In this document: one piece after another, positions 15,813-25,779 of the stretch
How the letters are laid out: each line of letters opens with the position of its first letter
Numbering within the stretch: the stretch's first letter is position 1
Source: Thermoplasmata archaeon
Lineage (GTDB): Archaea; Thermoplasmatota; Thermoplasmata; Lutacidiplasmatales; UBA184
Assembly (NCBI GenBank): GCA_027306505.1
Contig: DAHUZP010000021.1
Coordinates: 1-64,000, forward strand
Direction: 5' to 3'
Length of the DNA stretch: 64,000 nucleotides
Made by a program: the position numbers and the translations under genes
The notes under the pieces: model-generated
Told to the model about the DNA's origin: nothing
Databases searched by the model: none
What the model saw: the letters and a program-made list of their open reading frames with translations, nothing else

Positions 15813-18150
15813 GGCTCAGGGCCCCCTGGAACCAGGCGGCCCACTCCTGGAACATCGCGTCATAGTCGGCCTTGTGCCGGGTGATCTCCTCGGCGTGCCG
15901 CTCCAGGATCTCCCAGAAGGCCGCGTTGGAGGAGGCGACCCACGGAGCGGAGAGGAGCTCGGAGCGGCCCCGTCGGGCCTCCTCGACGAGCCTCTCCCGG
16001 ATCCGGGCCCGCATCGAGATGTTCGCGAGCGCCTCCGCGTAGGTGATCCCCCACGCCTGCGCGATCCTCCGGATCCGGTCGGAGGACTCGAGCAGCGAGG
16101 GGGTCTCCTTCAGGCGGTCCTCCGCGTCATCGTGGACCATGAGCTCGCGGAAGGTCCCCGGCTCCGTCCCCTCCTCCTTCGCGAGCTCGCTGATCTCGAG
16201 CACCCGGCGTCGCTGGGTGCGCACCGAGCCACCGGGGTTCGTGAGACCGCTCACCACCACGACGTCCGTCGCGTTGAACGACGTGGGGGAGATGCCGATG
16301 TCGTGGACGACGCGCTCGAAGATCGCTCGCGAGGAGTTCCCGTGGATCGTGCCCAGGACCGCGCTGCCGGCGGTCCCCGCCCGCATCGCTTCGTAGAGCG
16401 TCCGGGCCTCCTGGCCCCGGACCTCGCCCAGCACGATCGCGCTCTCCCCCAGCCGCAGGGAGACCTTGAGCGCGTCCTCCGCGCTCATCTCCGACTCTCC
16501 GCCCACCGAGGAGCGCACGAAGATGGTCTGGACCTTGTAGCCGTACTGGCGCATCTCGACGCTGGGGAGCTCCAGCGTGTCCTCGATGGTGAGGATCCTC
16601 TGGGTCTTGGGGAACTCCAGCATGAGCGCCCCCACGAGGGAGGTCTTCCCCGCCCCTCGGGCCCCGGCGACCAGGATGGTGGAGCGGCCGTCGATGAGGA
16701 AGGAGAGGAGCCCCGCGCCCATCGGGGAGAGCGCTCCCAGGTGGACCAGCTTCGGGAGGGTCCAGGGGTCCGTCGCGTGGCGGCGGATCGCCATCGCGAT
16801 CCCGTCCGGGGAGAGCGGGCGCCCGATCACCGTCGCGCGTACCCCGTACTCGCGCAGGTCCGTCTCCAGCACGGGCATCGACTCGGAGAAGGGCCGCCCG
16901 CTCTCCACCAGGAGACGCGCGAGGATGGCCTCCGCCTCCTCGTCGGTCACCGTGACGTTCGTGAGGCACTTGTCGCCGATGTCCTGGCGTCCGAAGCCTC
17001 CCACGCGCAGGTGGACCCGGTTCTCCGAGGCCGGGGCGTCGACGTAGAGGTCCTGGATGTGGGGGTCGGTGAGCAGCACCTCGAGCACGCCCAACCCGAC
17101 CACGTGACGGGTGAGGATCTCCGCGAGCTGCTCGAGCTTCGCGAGACGCGCGGAGGAGCTCCCCGGCAGGAGCGTGCCGGTCTCCCTCGCGACCCGCTGG
17201 AGGAACCGGACCGAGAGCTCCTGCACCACGTGCCGGGTCTGGGAGAGGCGGTGGAGCTGCAGGTGCTTCGGGTAGTACTCGACGAGCTCGTCCCGCGTCC
17301 GGTGGAGGAGCTCCACCTCGGCGTCGGTGAGCCGGTAGTCCGCGAGGTCCAGGTGGTAGAGCAGATCGGTCTGCTCGGGGACCCGGTAGAGGCGCACCTG
17401 GCTCCGCCCCAGCGGGTACTCCATCAAGAGCTCCGCACCCTCCGGGGGGACCAGGTTGACCCAGCAGCCGGAGAAGCCCGGCCGGGTGAGCGTACCCCGA
17501 CGAAGGCGGCGCATGACCAGGCGCGAGAAGCGCGGAGGCACGCGGTCGATGGTCGCCTCGATCCCACGGAGCACCCCCGGCCGCTCCTCCAGCGGCAGCG
17601 CTCGGCCCGGCGGCAGCAGGGCGAGGGGGCCGCGCCCCAGCCCGGCAGGCCCTCCGAGGCCGCTCCCCACCACCGGGGCGAGGGCCGGGGGCGGCCGTGC
17701 GGTGATGGGAGCGCTCATGCCCGGACCTGGTGGGCCCGGCGAGGCCTCCGGTCCCGACGGCAAAGGCCCCGTCGCTGCCGTTCCCGCAGGCCCGGCAGAC
17801 GTTGAACCACCGCGGGCCCACGGGGGTGGGGTCGCCGCGGGACGGGGCGGTGTCGGAGGGGAGGACGGAGGTGGGGGCGCCGCCCCGGCGTACCTTGGAG
17901 GGGGTGGAGAAGGGGCGACGCTCGACATCGCTGGCGCCCTGGACGGCGGGGGCGGAGGCGGGGGCGGCGTCGCCGGTCGGGAGGGCGGGGGCGGCAGGGC
18001 GGAGGGCGGGAGCGGGGTCACGCTGGAAGGGAGGGGTGGGGCCTGGCCCGAGGTCGGCGGCATGCGGAGCTGTGTGATCTCGAGCCCGCAGCGAGAGCAG
18101 CGCGACGCCTCCTCCGGGAGGAAGGAGCCGCAACGAGGACACGAAGCCAT
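15805..18150 (-). CDS. secretion/pilus ATPase with N-terminal zinc ribbon, locus A
   Basis: A 781-residue TadA/FlaI/GspE-family hexameric ATPase powering assembly. The core (about 260-781) has Walker A GARGAGKTS (Lys about 502), an Asp box (IEDTLELP), Walker B VLGEVRG (Glu about 576) and a His box TIHGNS (about 603). All are intact. In front are a zinc ribbon CPRC-x10-CSRC at residues 4-21 and a long proline-rich linker, so it is much longer than a typical family member of around 500 residues. ATG 18150 has GGAGG 7 nt upstream. A TTG at 18189 in TTGA overlap with the previous gene is an alternative giving 794 residues. The paralogue is 41235-43403. Confidence 0.92.
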   Translation of the reverse strand: MASCPRCGSFLPEEASRCSRCGLEITQLRMPPTSGQAPPLPSSVTPLPPSALPPPPSRPATPPPPPPPPSRAPAMSSVAPSPPPPRYAGAAPPPPSSPPTPPRPAATPPPWARGGSTSAGPAGTAATGPLPSGPEASPGPPGPGMSAPITARPPPALAPVVGSGLGGPAGLGRGPLALLPPGRALPLEERPGVLRGIEATIDRVPPRFSRLVMRRLRRGTLTRPGFSGCWVNLVPPEGAELLMEYPLGRSQVRLYRVPEQTDLLYHLDLADYRLTDAEVELLHRTRDELVEYYPKHLQLHRLSQTRHVVQELSVRFLQRVARETGTLLPGSSSARLAKLEQLAEILTRHVVGLGVLEVLLTDPHIQDLYVDAPASENRVHLRVGGFGRQDIGDKCLTNVTVTDEEAEAILARLLVESGRPFSESMPVLETDLREYGVRATVIGRPLSPDGIAMAIRRHATDPWTLPKLVHLGALSPMGAGLLSFLIDGRSTILVAGARGAGKTSLVGALMLEFPKTQRILTIEDTLELPSVEMRQYGYKVQTIFVRSSVGGESEMSAEDALKVSLRLGESAIVLGEVRGQEARTLYEAMRAGTAGSAVLGTIHGNSSRAIFERVVHDIGISPTSFNATDVVVVSGLTNPGGSVRTQRRRVLEISELAKEEGTEPGTFRELMVHDDAEDRLKETPSLLESSDRIRRIAQAWGITYAEALANISMRARIRERLVEEARRGRSELLSAPWVASSNAAFWEILERHAEEITRHKADYDAMFQEWAAWFQGALSHG

Positions 18151-18185
18151 GGACCTCCCTCCTCGACCCTCTGCCGTGGCCCCGG

Positions 18186-19340
18186 TCAACCGCCCGACGG
18201 ACCGGGGGCCTGCAGGCCGCTCTCGCCCGGCGCTGCGGGTCGTCCTCGGGACCGGCCGCTTCCCGCGCTACGGACCCGGGAGACGAGCTCACCCAGCTCC
18301 TGGCTCACGAGCTCCAGATCGCTCACAGTGACGCCCAGGCAGCGGACGCACTCGGGCTCCGGCCGACCCGTCCCCAGGACCCGCACCTTCTCCCGTAGGT
18401 CGGAGAGGAAGTCGTCCCATCCGCGCCGGAGGCTCTCCTCCAGGTCGGGGAAGAACGTGCGGGGGTTGAAGGCGCATGTGGCGCAGTCGACCCTCTTCAA
18501 CCGACGGGCGAGGTTCCCCTTGTTCTGCTCGATGTAGTCGATCTTCTCGTCCGGGGTGAGCTCCCGTTCCTTGGAGGAGGGACCCGTTCGCCCCTGGGCG
18601 GGAGCGGGGGGGCTCCCTCCGGGGCTGGGCGGGGCCGTTTCGGTGGGCCGCAGCGGCGGCCCGCCAGGGGAGGGCAAGGTGGGTGGGTGGCCCCCTCCCC
18701 CCTGACCGCTGCCGAGCGACCCCGTGCCGACGACGCTCGCCGCTCCCGAGGGGCCTGAAAGGCCCGCCGACGCGCGGTCCGACGTCGAGGTCGCCCCGGG
18801 CGAGGGGCCCACCTGGACGGGGGGAGGGGCGGGCGGGGAGTGCCGACGGCCCGGGCCGAGCACCCGCCGCAGGTCCTCCTCGGCCTCCTCCTCCGCGTCG
18901 ACCTCGTCCACGGGGGCGCGGGCCGCCTCGATCTCCGACTGGCGGTCGAGGTCGTCCAGGAGCTCCTCCAGGTCGGCCCCGGGCACGACGATGCCGTCGA
19001 GGACCGGGAGCGGTGGGCGCGTGGAGAGCTGTTGGAGCAGCTTGTGCAGTTCGAGGATCCGGCGCAGCAGGAGCACCGTCTCGCCGGAGTACTGGCGCAT
19101 GGTCCGGCCCGCGAGGGTGAGCAGGTCCACGTGGTATTCCTCGCCGAGCGCCTGCAGCACGGCGGCGAGGCACCTCGGGTCCGCGATGGCGTCCGGGCCT
19201 TCGCAGGCGGCGCATCGGAGGATGAGGTTCGTCGCGCCCCCTGAGGAGCGGACCTCGTACTCGAACGGCGGGACCTCGACCGCTTCCGGCTCGCCCTGGT
19301 CACGCGACGGGCCCGGGGCGGGTCGGGACGGAGGGCTCAC
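18186..19340 (-). CDS. seven-cysteine pilus-locus protein, locus A
   Basis: A 384-residue cytosolic protein of no family I recognise. Conserved with copy B are the N-terminal motif FEYEV...LRCAAC (Cys 43, 46, 57; C-x2-C-x10-C), the MRQYSGETVLLLRRILEL helix, a DCATC motif (286, 289) followed by FNPRTFFPDLEESL, and ECVRCLGVTVSDLE (331, 334). The middle, about 150-265, is acidic then Pro/Gly-rich and is not conserved. Seven conserved cysteines suggest bound zinc or an Fe-S cluster. It lies directly upstream of the ATPase gene in both loci, so it is probably an ATPase partner or regulator. The start is GTG with GGAGG about 12 nt upstream. Confidence 0.75.
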   Translation of the reverse strand: MSPPSRPAPGPSRDQGEPEAVEVPPFEYEVRSSGGATNLILRCAACEGPDAIADPRCLAAVLQALGEEYHVDLLTLAGRTMRQYSGETVLLLRRILELHKLLQQLSTRPPLPVLDGIVVPGADLEELLDDLDRQSEIEAARAPVDEVDAEEEAEEDLRRVLGPGRRHSPPAPPPVQVGPSPGATSTSDRASAGLSGPSGAASVVGTGSLGSGQGGGGHPPTLPSPGGPPLRPTETAPPSPGGSPPAPAQGRTGPSSKERELTPDEKIDYIEQNKGNLARRLKRVDCATCAFNPRTFFPDLEESLRRGWDDFLSDLREKVRVLGTGRPEPECVRCLGVTVSDLELVSQELGELVSRVRSAGSGRSRGRPAAPGESGLQAPGPSGG

Positions 19341-19467
19341 GGGAGCGGCCCTCCTCCTTGGACGGGGAGCTCAGCGTCCGCACCGGCCTCGCGCTCCTCT
19401 CGAGCGGAGGACCGTGGGAGCTCTCTTGGGCCCGGTCCGCCCGGTAGCCTTCCCGCTCGCACGTGGT

Positions 19468-21414
19468 TCACCCGAACCCGGGAGGCAACCGGGAGCTACG
19501 CCCGGAGCGACGGCCCCGAGCACGGGAGGTCCTGGACCGGGAGGCACGGGCGGGGGCCCCGCGGTCCCCTCGACGCGAGGGGGACGGGGCCTCCTCCTCG
19601 TCCTCCCCTCCGGGAGGCGGGGACGGCGGAGAGGAGCGGAGCAGCACCGCGACCGACGCGACGACCCCAGCGAGGAAGAGCCCCGCGAACACGTAGTTCG
19701 CCCAGAGCAAGGGGTCGCTCACCGAGGGGGAGGGGAAGGTGGTCGCGGAGGCCACCTCCGTCTCCGAGTAGAGACCGTAGAAGGTGTGGAGCACGACCGT
19801 GAGGTTGTAGACGGTGCTGGGGGAGAGCCCCGTGTAGGTCTGCGAGGTGGTGGTCGCGGAGCCGACGGTGAGCAACCCTCCCCCGGTGGGGGCCGGCACC
19901 GCGTAGAGGTCGAACCCATCGAAGCCGGGGACGTCCTGACCGGCGAGCCCCCAGGCCAAGGTGAAGCCACCGGAGGAGACCCCGAAGACGTGGAGCGTGA
20001 AGGAGGGGGGCGCGGGAGCGCCGTGGTCGAAGACCACCTGGAGCTCCGGGAGGGAGGTCCCCGAGACGTGCTGCATGCCGACCGCCGTGACCGTGAGGTC
20101 GGCGGATCCTGAGGTGTCCAGCACCGTGCTGTTGAGCGGAACGGTCCGGTAGGGGGTGATGGAGGGCCCGAGCGCTTCGAACGGGGCGTAGTAGTACGAC
20201 AGCGTCGCTCCGGTCGTCGACGAGGAGACGAGGGAAAGGTAGGCCGGGTCGTCCTGGGAGAGCAGGACCTGCTGTGGGGCGGCCGGCAGGGAGAGGGTCC
20301 ACACCGCCGTGGAGTAGGCGTGCTGGGCGGAGGTGCCGCTCGCCGCCGCGTTGAACGCCTGGATCGTGCTTCCCACCTCCACGAGGAACTGGGTGCCGGA
20401 GGGATCGGTGAGGACCGCGGAGACGGCCCCGAAGGCGGGCGTACTGTTCCCCCCGTAGGACTGTCCATCGGCGGTGTTCCCCACATCGAACCCGCGCTGT
20501 CCTCCCAGGAAGACGTGGGTCCCGTCGGCGGAGAGCGCGGAGGCCTGCGCGGTGCCTGCGGGCGTCCCCGGGCCCGTGCAGTTCACGGTCGGGCTGCCGA
20601 AGTAGGGGAAGATCGTCGCCTGGGAGGTGGTCTGCCTCAGGTTGAGCGTGAGCGCGACCGTGGTCCCGTCCGGCGTCATCGCGACGCCCGCCCCGGTCGG
20701 CACCGCCCCGGCCGCCGCGACGTAGTGCCAGACCTCCGAGCCCTGCACCAGGTAGGCGAGCGCGACCGCCGCCTGACCGCTCAGCGTGAAGGAGGTGAGG
20801 ACCGCGAGCGTGCTCCCGTCGGCGCTGCTCGCGACCGCGCTGATGGCCGCCCCGGAGGCCTGGGTGCCGTAGGGAGTGAGGTCGTAGGTGAAGTTCCATG
20901 GGTTCGTCAAGCGTCCGGGGCCGGTGAGGTTGAGGACGTGGAGGGTCGGGCCCACCCCGGCGAAGACGAGGCTGGCCTCGCCCGGGGTCTCGCCCCGGGC
21001 GGCGATCGCGAGCACCGTCGGGGCCGCGCTGAGGGCGATCGATCCGAGCGGCTGATCGGAGGATACGTTGAACAGGTCGACGTCGCCGCTCTCCGTCGCG
21101 GCGGCCACGTACCCCGCGTCGCCGGCGACGGCGACGAGCGAGATGGACGAGGCATCGGGGGTGGTGAAGGTCCAGCCGGCCCCGGGTGGGAGGCCCTGCC
21201 CGGTCGCCGAGGGGCGGGAACTGCCGCCCTGGAGCAGGGGCGGGAGGGAGGGGGGCGCCCCGCGCTGCAGGTGGACCCCCGACGGGCCTGGCAGCGCGGC
21301 GGAGGCGGAGCCGACAGGGAGGAGGAGCAGGAGGCACAAGACCGCAGGGACGAGGAGCGCTCCGCCGCCGAGCCTCCTCGCCGCGGGCCTCCGGTCCGGG
21401 ATCGTCGTGTTCAT
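19468..21414 (-). CDS. beta-propeller/FnIII surface protein with C-terminal anchor, locus A
   Basis: A 648-residue exported protein. A signal peptide (LLVPAVLCLLLLLPVGSASA) precedes WD40/YncE-like blades (AGDAGYVAAATESGDVDLF, ISAVASSADGSTLAVLTSF). A fibronectin type III-like domain at about 500-590 ends in TYTGLSPSTVYNLTVVL. A membrane span (YVFAGLFLAGVVASVAVLL) and a basic cytosolic tail of about 70 residues close it. The ATG at 21414 overlaps the pilin-like 2 stop by 4 nt. It corresponds to 38448-40334 in locus B. A scaffold or adhesive role at the machine base is inferred. Confidence 0.8.
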   Translation of the reverse strand: MNTTIPDRRPAARRLGGGALLVPAVLCLLLLLPVGSASAALPGPSGVHLQRGAPPSLPPLLQGGSSRPSATGQGLPPGAGWTFTTPDASSISLVAVAGDAGYVAAATESGDVDLFNVSSDQPLGSIALSAAPTVLAIAARGETPGEASLVFAGVGPTLHVLNLTGPGRLTNPWNFTYDLTPYGTQASGAAISAVASSADGSTLAVLTSFTLSGQAAVALAYLVQGSEVWHYVAAAGAVPTGAGVAMTPDGTTVALTLNLRQTTSQATIFPYFGSPTVNCTGPGTPAGTAQASALSADGTHVFLGGQRGFDVGNTADGQSYGGNSTPAFGAVSAVLTDPSGTQFLVEVGSTIQAFNAAASGTSAQHAYSTAVWTLSLPAAPQQVLLSQDDPAYLSLVSSSTTGATLSYYYAPFEALGPSITPYRTVPLNSTVLDTSGSADLTVTAVGMQHVSGTSLPELQVVFDHGAPAPPSFTLHVFGVSSGGFTLAWGLAGQDVPGFDGFDLYAVPAPTGGGLLTVGSATTTSQTYTGLSPSTVYNLTVVLHTFYGLYSETEVASATTFPSPSVSDPLLWANYVFAGLFLAGVVASVAVLLRSSPPSPPPGGEDEEEAPSPSRRGDRGAPARASRSRTSRARGRRSGRSSRLPPGFG

Positions 21415-22004
21415 GGGCCCCAGAGCTCCACCCCTACCGTCACCGGGGCGTAGGAAGAACCCATCGCGGGGAGGACCGTCCAGGCCGTATAGACCGGGAC
21501 CTCGGTGTAGGGCGGGGCCGGGCCGAGGTCGAGGTGGACGGGCGTCCCGCACCCCGTGGAGTTCGAGGTGAGGGCGGCGAACGACCACCCCTGCGCCGTG
21601 GCTTGGAGCGCCGCGGCCACGTCGCCTCCCACGAAGCCCGGCTGCATAAGGTTCGAGGGCCCCACGGTAGAGCACGCGAGCCCTTGAAGGGTCTCGGCGA
21701 GGAGCTCGGAGACCGGGAGGTCCTCCAGCAGCGTCGCGCTCCCGGCGGTGGTCCCGGGAAGCTGCGTCGAGCGCAGCGTGGTCCGCATCAGGGTCGCGAG
21801 GGTCTGCTGGGCGTCGTGCTCTCCCACGAGGTTCTGAGTGGGCGCGGACACCGGGGAGAGCAGGATCGCGTCCACTACGACCACGGTGAGGGCGATGAGG
21901 GGAAGGAAGAGCACCGCGTCGAAGAGGGCCAGCTGCCCGCGCCGTCGGAGGGCGATCCCCCTGGGAGGAAGGGAGGGAGCGCCTCCCCGGCGGGACGGCC
22001 TCAT
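21411..22004 (-). CDS. pilin-like protein 2, locus A
   Basis: A 197-residue protein. A basic leader ends in RRRGQLALFDAVLFLPLIAL, a prepilin-like basic/hydrophobic junction shared with copy B (RGQRAEVAVFDIVLFVPLLL). Both copies end in LWGP. ATG 22004 forms an ATGA overlap with the pilin-like 1 stop and gives an MRP start like the MRS of copy B. An ATG two codons upstream (22010) is also possible. It is predicted to be a minor pilin or pseudopilin. Confidence 0.75.
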   Translation of the reverse strand: MRPSRRGGAPSLPPRGIALRRRGQLALFDAVLFLPLIALTVVVVDAILLSPVSAPTQNLVGEHDAQQTLATLMRTTLRSTQLPGTTAGSATLLEDLPVSELLAETLQGLACSTVGPSNLMQPGFVGGDVAAALQATAQGWSFAALTSNSTGCGTPVHLDLGPAPPYTEVPVYTAWTVLPAMGSSYAPVTVGVELWGP

Positions 22005-22486
22005 TCCCATATCGTCACCTCGACGATCGCGTTGTGGACCTCCACGTCGCTGACCCGGATCGAGACGGGCTCCTGCGCCACGTAGATCCCCTGGTGCAGG
22101 GAGGAGGTGACCGTGGGCACAGGCCCGTTGCCCACCACCCGGTCGTAGTGCAACGGATAGTCGGACACGTCGGTGATGTTCACCTGGAAGCCGTAGGAGG
22201 GGTGGAACTCCCAACTGATGTTGCTCTCGGTGAGGTTCATCACGCGGGAAGCTTCGAAGACCCCGTAGGTCCCCTGGTAGGTCAGGTTCCGGTAGCCGAG
22301 CAGCCCCTCGACCAGGGAAGAGGCCTGCGTAGCGAAGGTGGTCGAGCTCTCTCGGGAGGAGAGCGCCGAGAGGGCGACCGAGATCGCGGAGAAGAGGAGG
22401 AGGAAGGAGATGACCACGACCAGGAGGACAGGGATCTCCTCGAGGAAGCCCGCGATCGCACGCCGCGAACGCCTCGTCCGGTCCAT
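22001..22486 (-). CDS. pilin-like protein 1, first gene of locus A
   Basis: A 161-residue protein. The short basic leader MDRTRRSRRA is followed by IAGFLEEIPVLLVVVISFLL, the pilin helix with a conserved Glu pair. The exported part shares LVEGLLGYRNLTYQGTYGVF and FHPSYGFQVNITDVSDYPLHYD with copy B. It is the first gene of the leftward locus and is divergent from 22592. The ATG is preceded by a G-run but no strong ribosome site or TATA box, so the locus promoter is not well defined here. Confidence 0.8.
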   Translation of the reverse strand: MDRTRRSRRAIAGFLEEIPVLLVVVISFLLLFSAISVALSALSSRESSTTFATQASSLVEGLLGYRNLTYQGTYGVFEASRVMNLTESNISWEFHPSYGFQVNITDVSDYPLHYDRVVGNGPVPTVTSSLHQGIYVAQEPVSIRVSDVEVHNAIVEVTIWE

Positions 22487-22591
22487 CCCCCTGCCCTTAC
22501 ACGCGGCCCTCGGTTCTTAGCAGTTCGCATAGGCCCATCGACGGGCGCGGGGCTGAGGCTATTTCTGGACGGAACCCATCGAAGGGAGGGG

Positions 22592-25500
22592 ATGGAGGAG
22601 GCGCAGCCCGACCTGGGGTCGAACCTCGCCCGCCTCCCCTCGGGGACCGCGCACCTGGGCGCCTTCCATGACGGGCGGGCCCGGGCTCAGGCCCTGGACC
22701 ACCAGCCGCTCCAGGTCCTCGCCCTCTCGACCCTCCTGTTGCTCTCCTTCCTCGCCCTGGGGGCGCCTACCCGGTCCGATGCGGCAGGAAGCCCCTTCTC
22801 GGCGGCCGCTCTCGCTACCCCGGACCACCACGTCGACTCGTCCCCGACGCCTCTCCCGGGGACCGACCACGTGGGCGTGCTCCCCGGCACGGTCAACGTT
22901 TCCACCGATGATGCGCGGTTCAAAGGGAACACGCTCGTCGAGACCCAGCTCACGGTGCCCCACGGTCCTTGGGTCAGCTCCGACCTCTCCGTCTGGCTCG
23001 AGCAGCCCATCACCCCCACGGTGGTGGGGGCGGTCGGACTACGGGTCCAGGGAAGCCCCTCGGGCCCTTCCGCGTGGGGGACCTATGCGGTCTACAGCTC
23101 GGGCGTGCTCACCACGCTCGTGGTGAACCGCACCGGGTCCTTCGCTCCAGGAACGGTGGTGACGCTCGCCATCGCGGAGACCCAGGGGAGCTGGTGGACC
23201 TTCTCCGCTCAGGGAGTGCGGATCCAATCGACAGGGCAGAACGGGACGGTCGACCTCGGCGCATCCACGGCCGCCGCGATCGTTCCTGGGGAGCTCCCGG
23301 TGGGAGAGCCCACGCTCTCCGCCTCGAGCGACGGCAACACCACCTTCCCTGACCTCGCTTCGCCCCTCGTCTTCGGGGGCTGGCTCGGCGGGGCCCTCCT
23401 GGAGCCGGGCGACGGGATCGCCTCCTCCTCCGGAGGCGCGTGGGGTGTCCAAGGCTACGACCAGAACGCGTCGCTCCCGCTCGACGGCCTGGAGATGAAC
23501 GGCAGTTGGAGCCCCACGGCGACCGACACCTACCTCTGGGGGGTGGGAGGGCTCGGGTACGGCTCGCTCGCGAGCTGGACCTCGAGCTCCCCCTCCGCGC
23601 TCTCGGGTTCGGGGGCCTCCATGAGCGTCACGCTCCCCGCTTCCACGGGCACGAGCGGGGGCTCCCACGGGGACTTCTGCGCGGTGCTCTTCGAGCCGCT
23701 CGACCATGCGGTCGTGCTCGGCGTGGGGGCCTGCTGGCGCTCGGAGAGCGGCCTCGCCTCCGACTTCCTTTCCTATCAGGGGCCCGGCGGGGGCTACCAG
23801 GTGGCCCCGCTCGGACCACCCCCCGCTCCCGGCACCACGCCCACCCTCGCCTGGTCCAGCCGCGCGGGCGGGTACTGGCAAGCGACGCTGAACGGGGTCG
23901 TCCTCACGGTCCCCGGCACGAACGGGACCCTCTACGGTGGGAGCGCGCTCGCGAACGCGACCGTCGCTCCCCTGGGAGAGGTGTGGGGGGGCGGACCCGG
24001 CGGGGCGACCGCGACCGAGGTGGACCTCCCCCTCGCGCTCGCGGTCTCGACCGGCCCCGGCCTTCCCCCCAGCCCGGTCCCCTACGGGACGAGCGGCCCC
24101 GGGACCTCGAGCGCGGACCTCTTGGGCAACGCCCAGAACTGGTCGGTCGCACCGGGCTCGCTACGGGTCCTCACCGCCGGCCTGTCCACGCCTTCTGGGA
24201 CCGCCCTGTGGAACCTCACCTCGAACCCCGGGGTGGTGCTCTCCGTCCACGGTTGGAACGCCTCGTTCTCCTCCACCCAGGCGGTCCAGCTCTCCGTGTG
24301 GGCGAACCTTTCCGGCGGCGGGGCGGCGAACCCTTCGAAGCTCCTGTGGCAGTCCTTCCCCTATGCTCCCGTCACCGCGGTGTCCGTGGGGGCGGGGGCC
24401 TGGACGCTCCGACTGGTGGCGCCGGTCTACGGCCCCAACGTGAGCGCGCTCGCGCTCAACCTCACGGCGGCCGCCCCCGGGCGCGCACCTTCCAGCGACA
24501 ACGAGACCGCGACCCTGCTGCCGGGATCCCTGGTCGCCTCCGCCACTTCCCCCACGGGACCGCGCCTGCCCGATGACCTCCCTTCAGGGCTCACCATCTA
24601 CCTCAACGCTACGGGACCCTCGGGGGGTCTCGGCTCTCCCGTGACCCAGGCGTCGCTCTCGCTCGCCGCGACCGCCGGCGGGAACCTGTCGGTCCTCGCT
24701 GCCGCCGGTCCCGGGGTGTTCACCGGGACCTTCTCCCCCGTCCTGGTTTCGGGCCCGGTCAATGACAGCCTCGTGGGGAGCGCCTCCGCCCCCGGGTTCT
24801 ATCCGCTCGCCGTGAAGCTGCCCTTCCAGCTCGTCCCCACCCCGCTCTCCCTCTCCGTCCGCAACGAGAGCTCGCGACTTCCGACCGGGGCCAACGTGAC
24901 CGTGGTGGCATGGGTCAACGCGACCTCGGGCCCGGTGAGCTCCCCTGTTCTATCGGTGACGTGGTGGGGGGGAGCGAGCCCCTCCGGAGATCTGGTGCGC
25001 TCGGTGGGAGCGGTGCGGCCGGACGGAGGGCGCAACGTGACCTTCGCGCTTCCCCTGGAGCCCTCGACCACCTCTGGGATGCTCAGCTGGACGGTGAGCG
25101 CCTTCGGGCACACGACGGCCTCCAGCTCCTATCCGGTCCAGGTCGAGGTCGCCTCCCTCAACGTGTCCTTCGCACCCGTTCCGCCCGTCGTCGCAGGGGC
25201 GCCCGCGCAGGCGGTGGCCTTCCAAGCGGTCGGGGCGAACTCGACACCGATCGGCGGGGTCGAGGTCTCCCTCGTGCTCCCTCCGGGGGCCGGCTCGCTC
25301 GCCCAGAGCGTCGCGCGCACGGCGATGGACGGGACCGGGGCCTTCGAGTGGTTCCCTCCCCCGACCTCGGGGACCTGGCGGGTGACCTTCGTGGCGGGCC
25401 TGGTCGGGTACGCCTCGGTATCGGGAGGGTTCAACCTCACCGTCCGTCCGGCCTCCTCTTCGAGCGGCCCCCTGGGAGGGGCGTGGACCGAGGGCGCGAT

Positions 25501-25762
25501 CGGGGCCGCGGCCGTCGCCGCCTTCCTGCTCCTCTTCCTCCTCGTGGGCCATCAGCGATGGAAGGCCCGGGGCGGGAGGGAGGAGGGCGGGGACCGACGA
25601 GGCTCCGCCGCGCCGAGGTCCAGGTCGTCCCGCACGAAGACCCGGGAGGAGACCCGTTCCTCCGCCGCGAGCGACCCGGGCGCTCCGGGCAAGCCCCCCT
25701 CCACCTCTCCCGAGGACGCGACGGGGACGGCCAGGAGCGCAGGACCCGGATCGGGCCCGTGA
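22592..25762 (+). CDS. large anchored surface protein, copy 1
   Basis: A 1056-residue protein with an N-terminal hydrophobic export segment at about 42-58 (VLALSTLLLLSFLALG). A very long Ser/Thr/Gly-rich, sequon-rich exterior follows, probably lectin-like and Ig-like beta domains. A C-terminal span (AVAAFLLLFLLVG) precedes a long basic Ser/Thr-rich cytosolic tail. It is a paralogue of 48218-51688: VQGYDQNASLPL against VQGEDQNANLAI, and TDTYLWGVGGLGYGS against SGSWLWGLGGPGFQS. ATG 22592 sits in a GGAGGGGATG context, rather close to the ribosome site. It is divergent from locus A and its stop abuts the giant gene. An adhesin or S-layer role is inferred. Confidence 0.75.
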   Translation: MEEAQPDLGSNLARLPSGTAHLGAFHDGRARAQALDHQPLQVLALSTLLLLSFLALGAPTRSDAAGSPFSAAALATPDHHVDSSPTPLPGTDHVGVLPGTVNVSTDDARFKGNTLVETQLTVPHGPWVSSDLSVWLEQPITPTVVGAVGLRVQGSPSGPSAWGTYAVYSSGVLTTLVVNRTGSFAPGTVVTLAIAETQGSWWTFSAQGVRIQSTGQNGTVDLGASTAAAIVPGELPVGEPTLSASSDGNTTFPDLASPLVFGGWLGGALLEPGDGIASSSGGAWGVQGYDQNASLPLDGLEMNGSWSPTATDTYLWGVGGLGYGSLASWTSSSPSALSGSGASMSVTLPASTGTSGGSHGDFCAVLFEPLDHAVVLGVGACWRSESGLASDFLSYQGPGGGYQVAPLGPPPAPGTTPTLAWSSRAGGYWQATLNGVVLTVPGTNGTLYGGSALANATVAPLGEVWGGGPGGATATEVDLPLALAVSTGPGLPPSPVPYGTSGPGTSSADLLGNAQNWSVAPGSLRVLTAGLSTPSGTALWNLTSNPGVVLSVHGWNASFSSTQAVQLSVWANLSGGGAANPSKLLWQSFPYAPVTAVSVGAGAWTLRLVAPVYGPNVSALALNLTAAAPGRAPSSDNETATLLPGSLVASATSPTGPRLPDDLPSGLTIYLNATGPSGGLGSPVTQASLSLAATAGGNLSVLAAAGPGVFTGTFSPVLVSGPVNDSLVGSASAPGFYPLAVKLPFQLVPTPLSLSVRNESSRLPTGANVTVVAWVNATSGPVSSPVLSVTWWGGASPSGDLVRSVGAVRPDGGRNVTFALPLEPSTTSGMLSWTVSAFGHTTASSSYPVQVEVASLNVSFAPVPPVVAGAPAQAVAFQAVGANSTPIGGVEVSLVLPPGAGSLAQSVARTAMDGTGAFEWFPPPTSGTWRVTFVAGLVGYASVSGGFNLTVRPASSSSGPLGGAWTEGAIGAAAVAAFLLLFLLVGHQRWKARGGREEGGDRRGSAAPRSRSSRTKTREETRSSAASDPGAPGKPPSTSPEDATGTARSAGPGSGP

Positions 25763-25779
25763 GCAGGAGGAAGAGGGAT

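Noticed and set aside
13659-18150. Reading the ATPase/platform pair as an archaellum (fla) operon
   Set aside because: No FlaF, FlaG, FlaH or archaellin-type genes accompany it. The ATPase with two-unit platform and the set of pilin-like genes fit a Tad-like pilus better.
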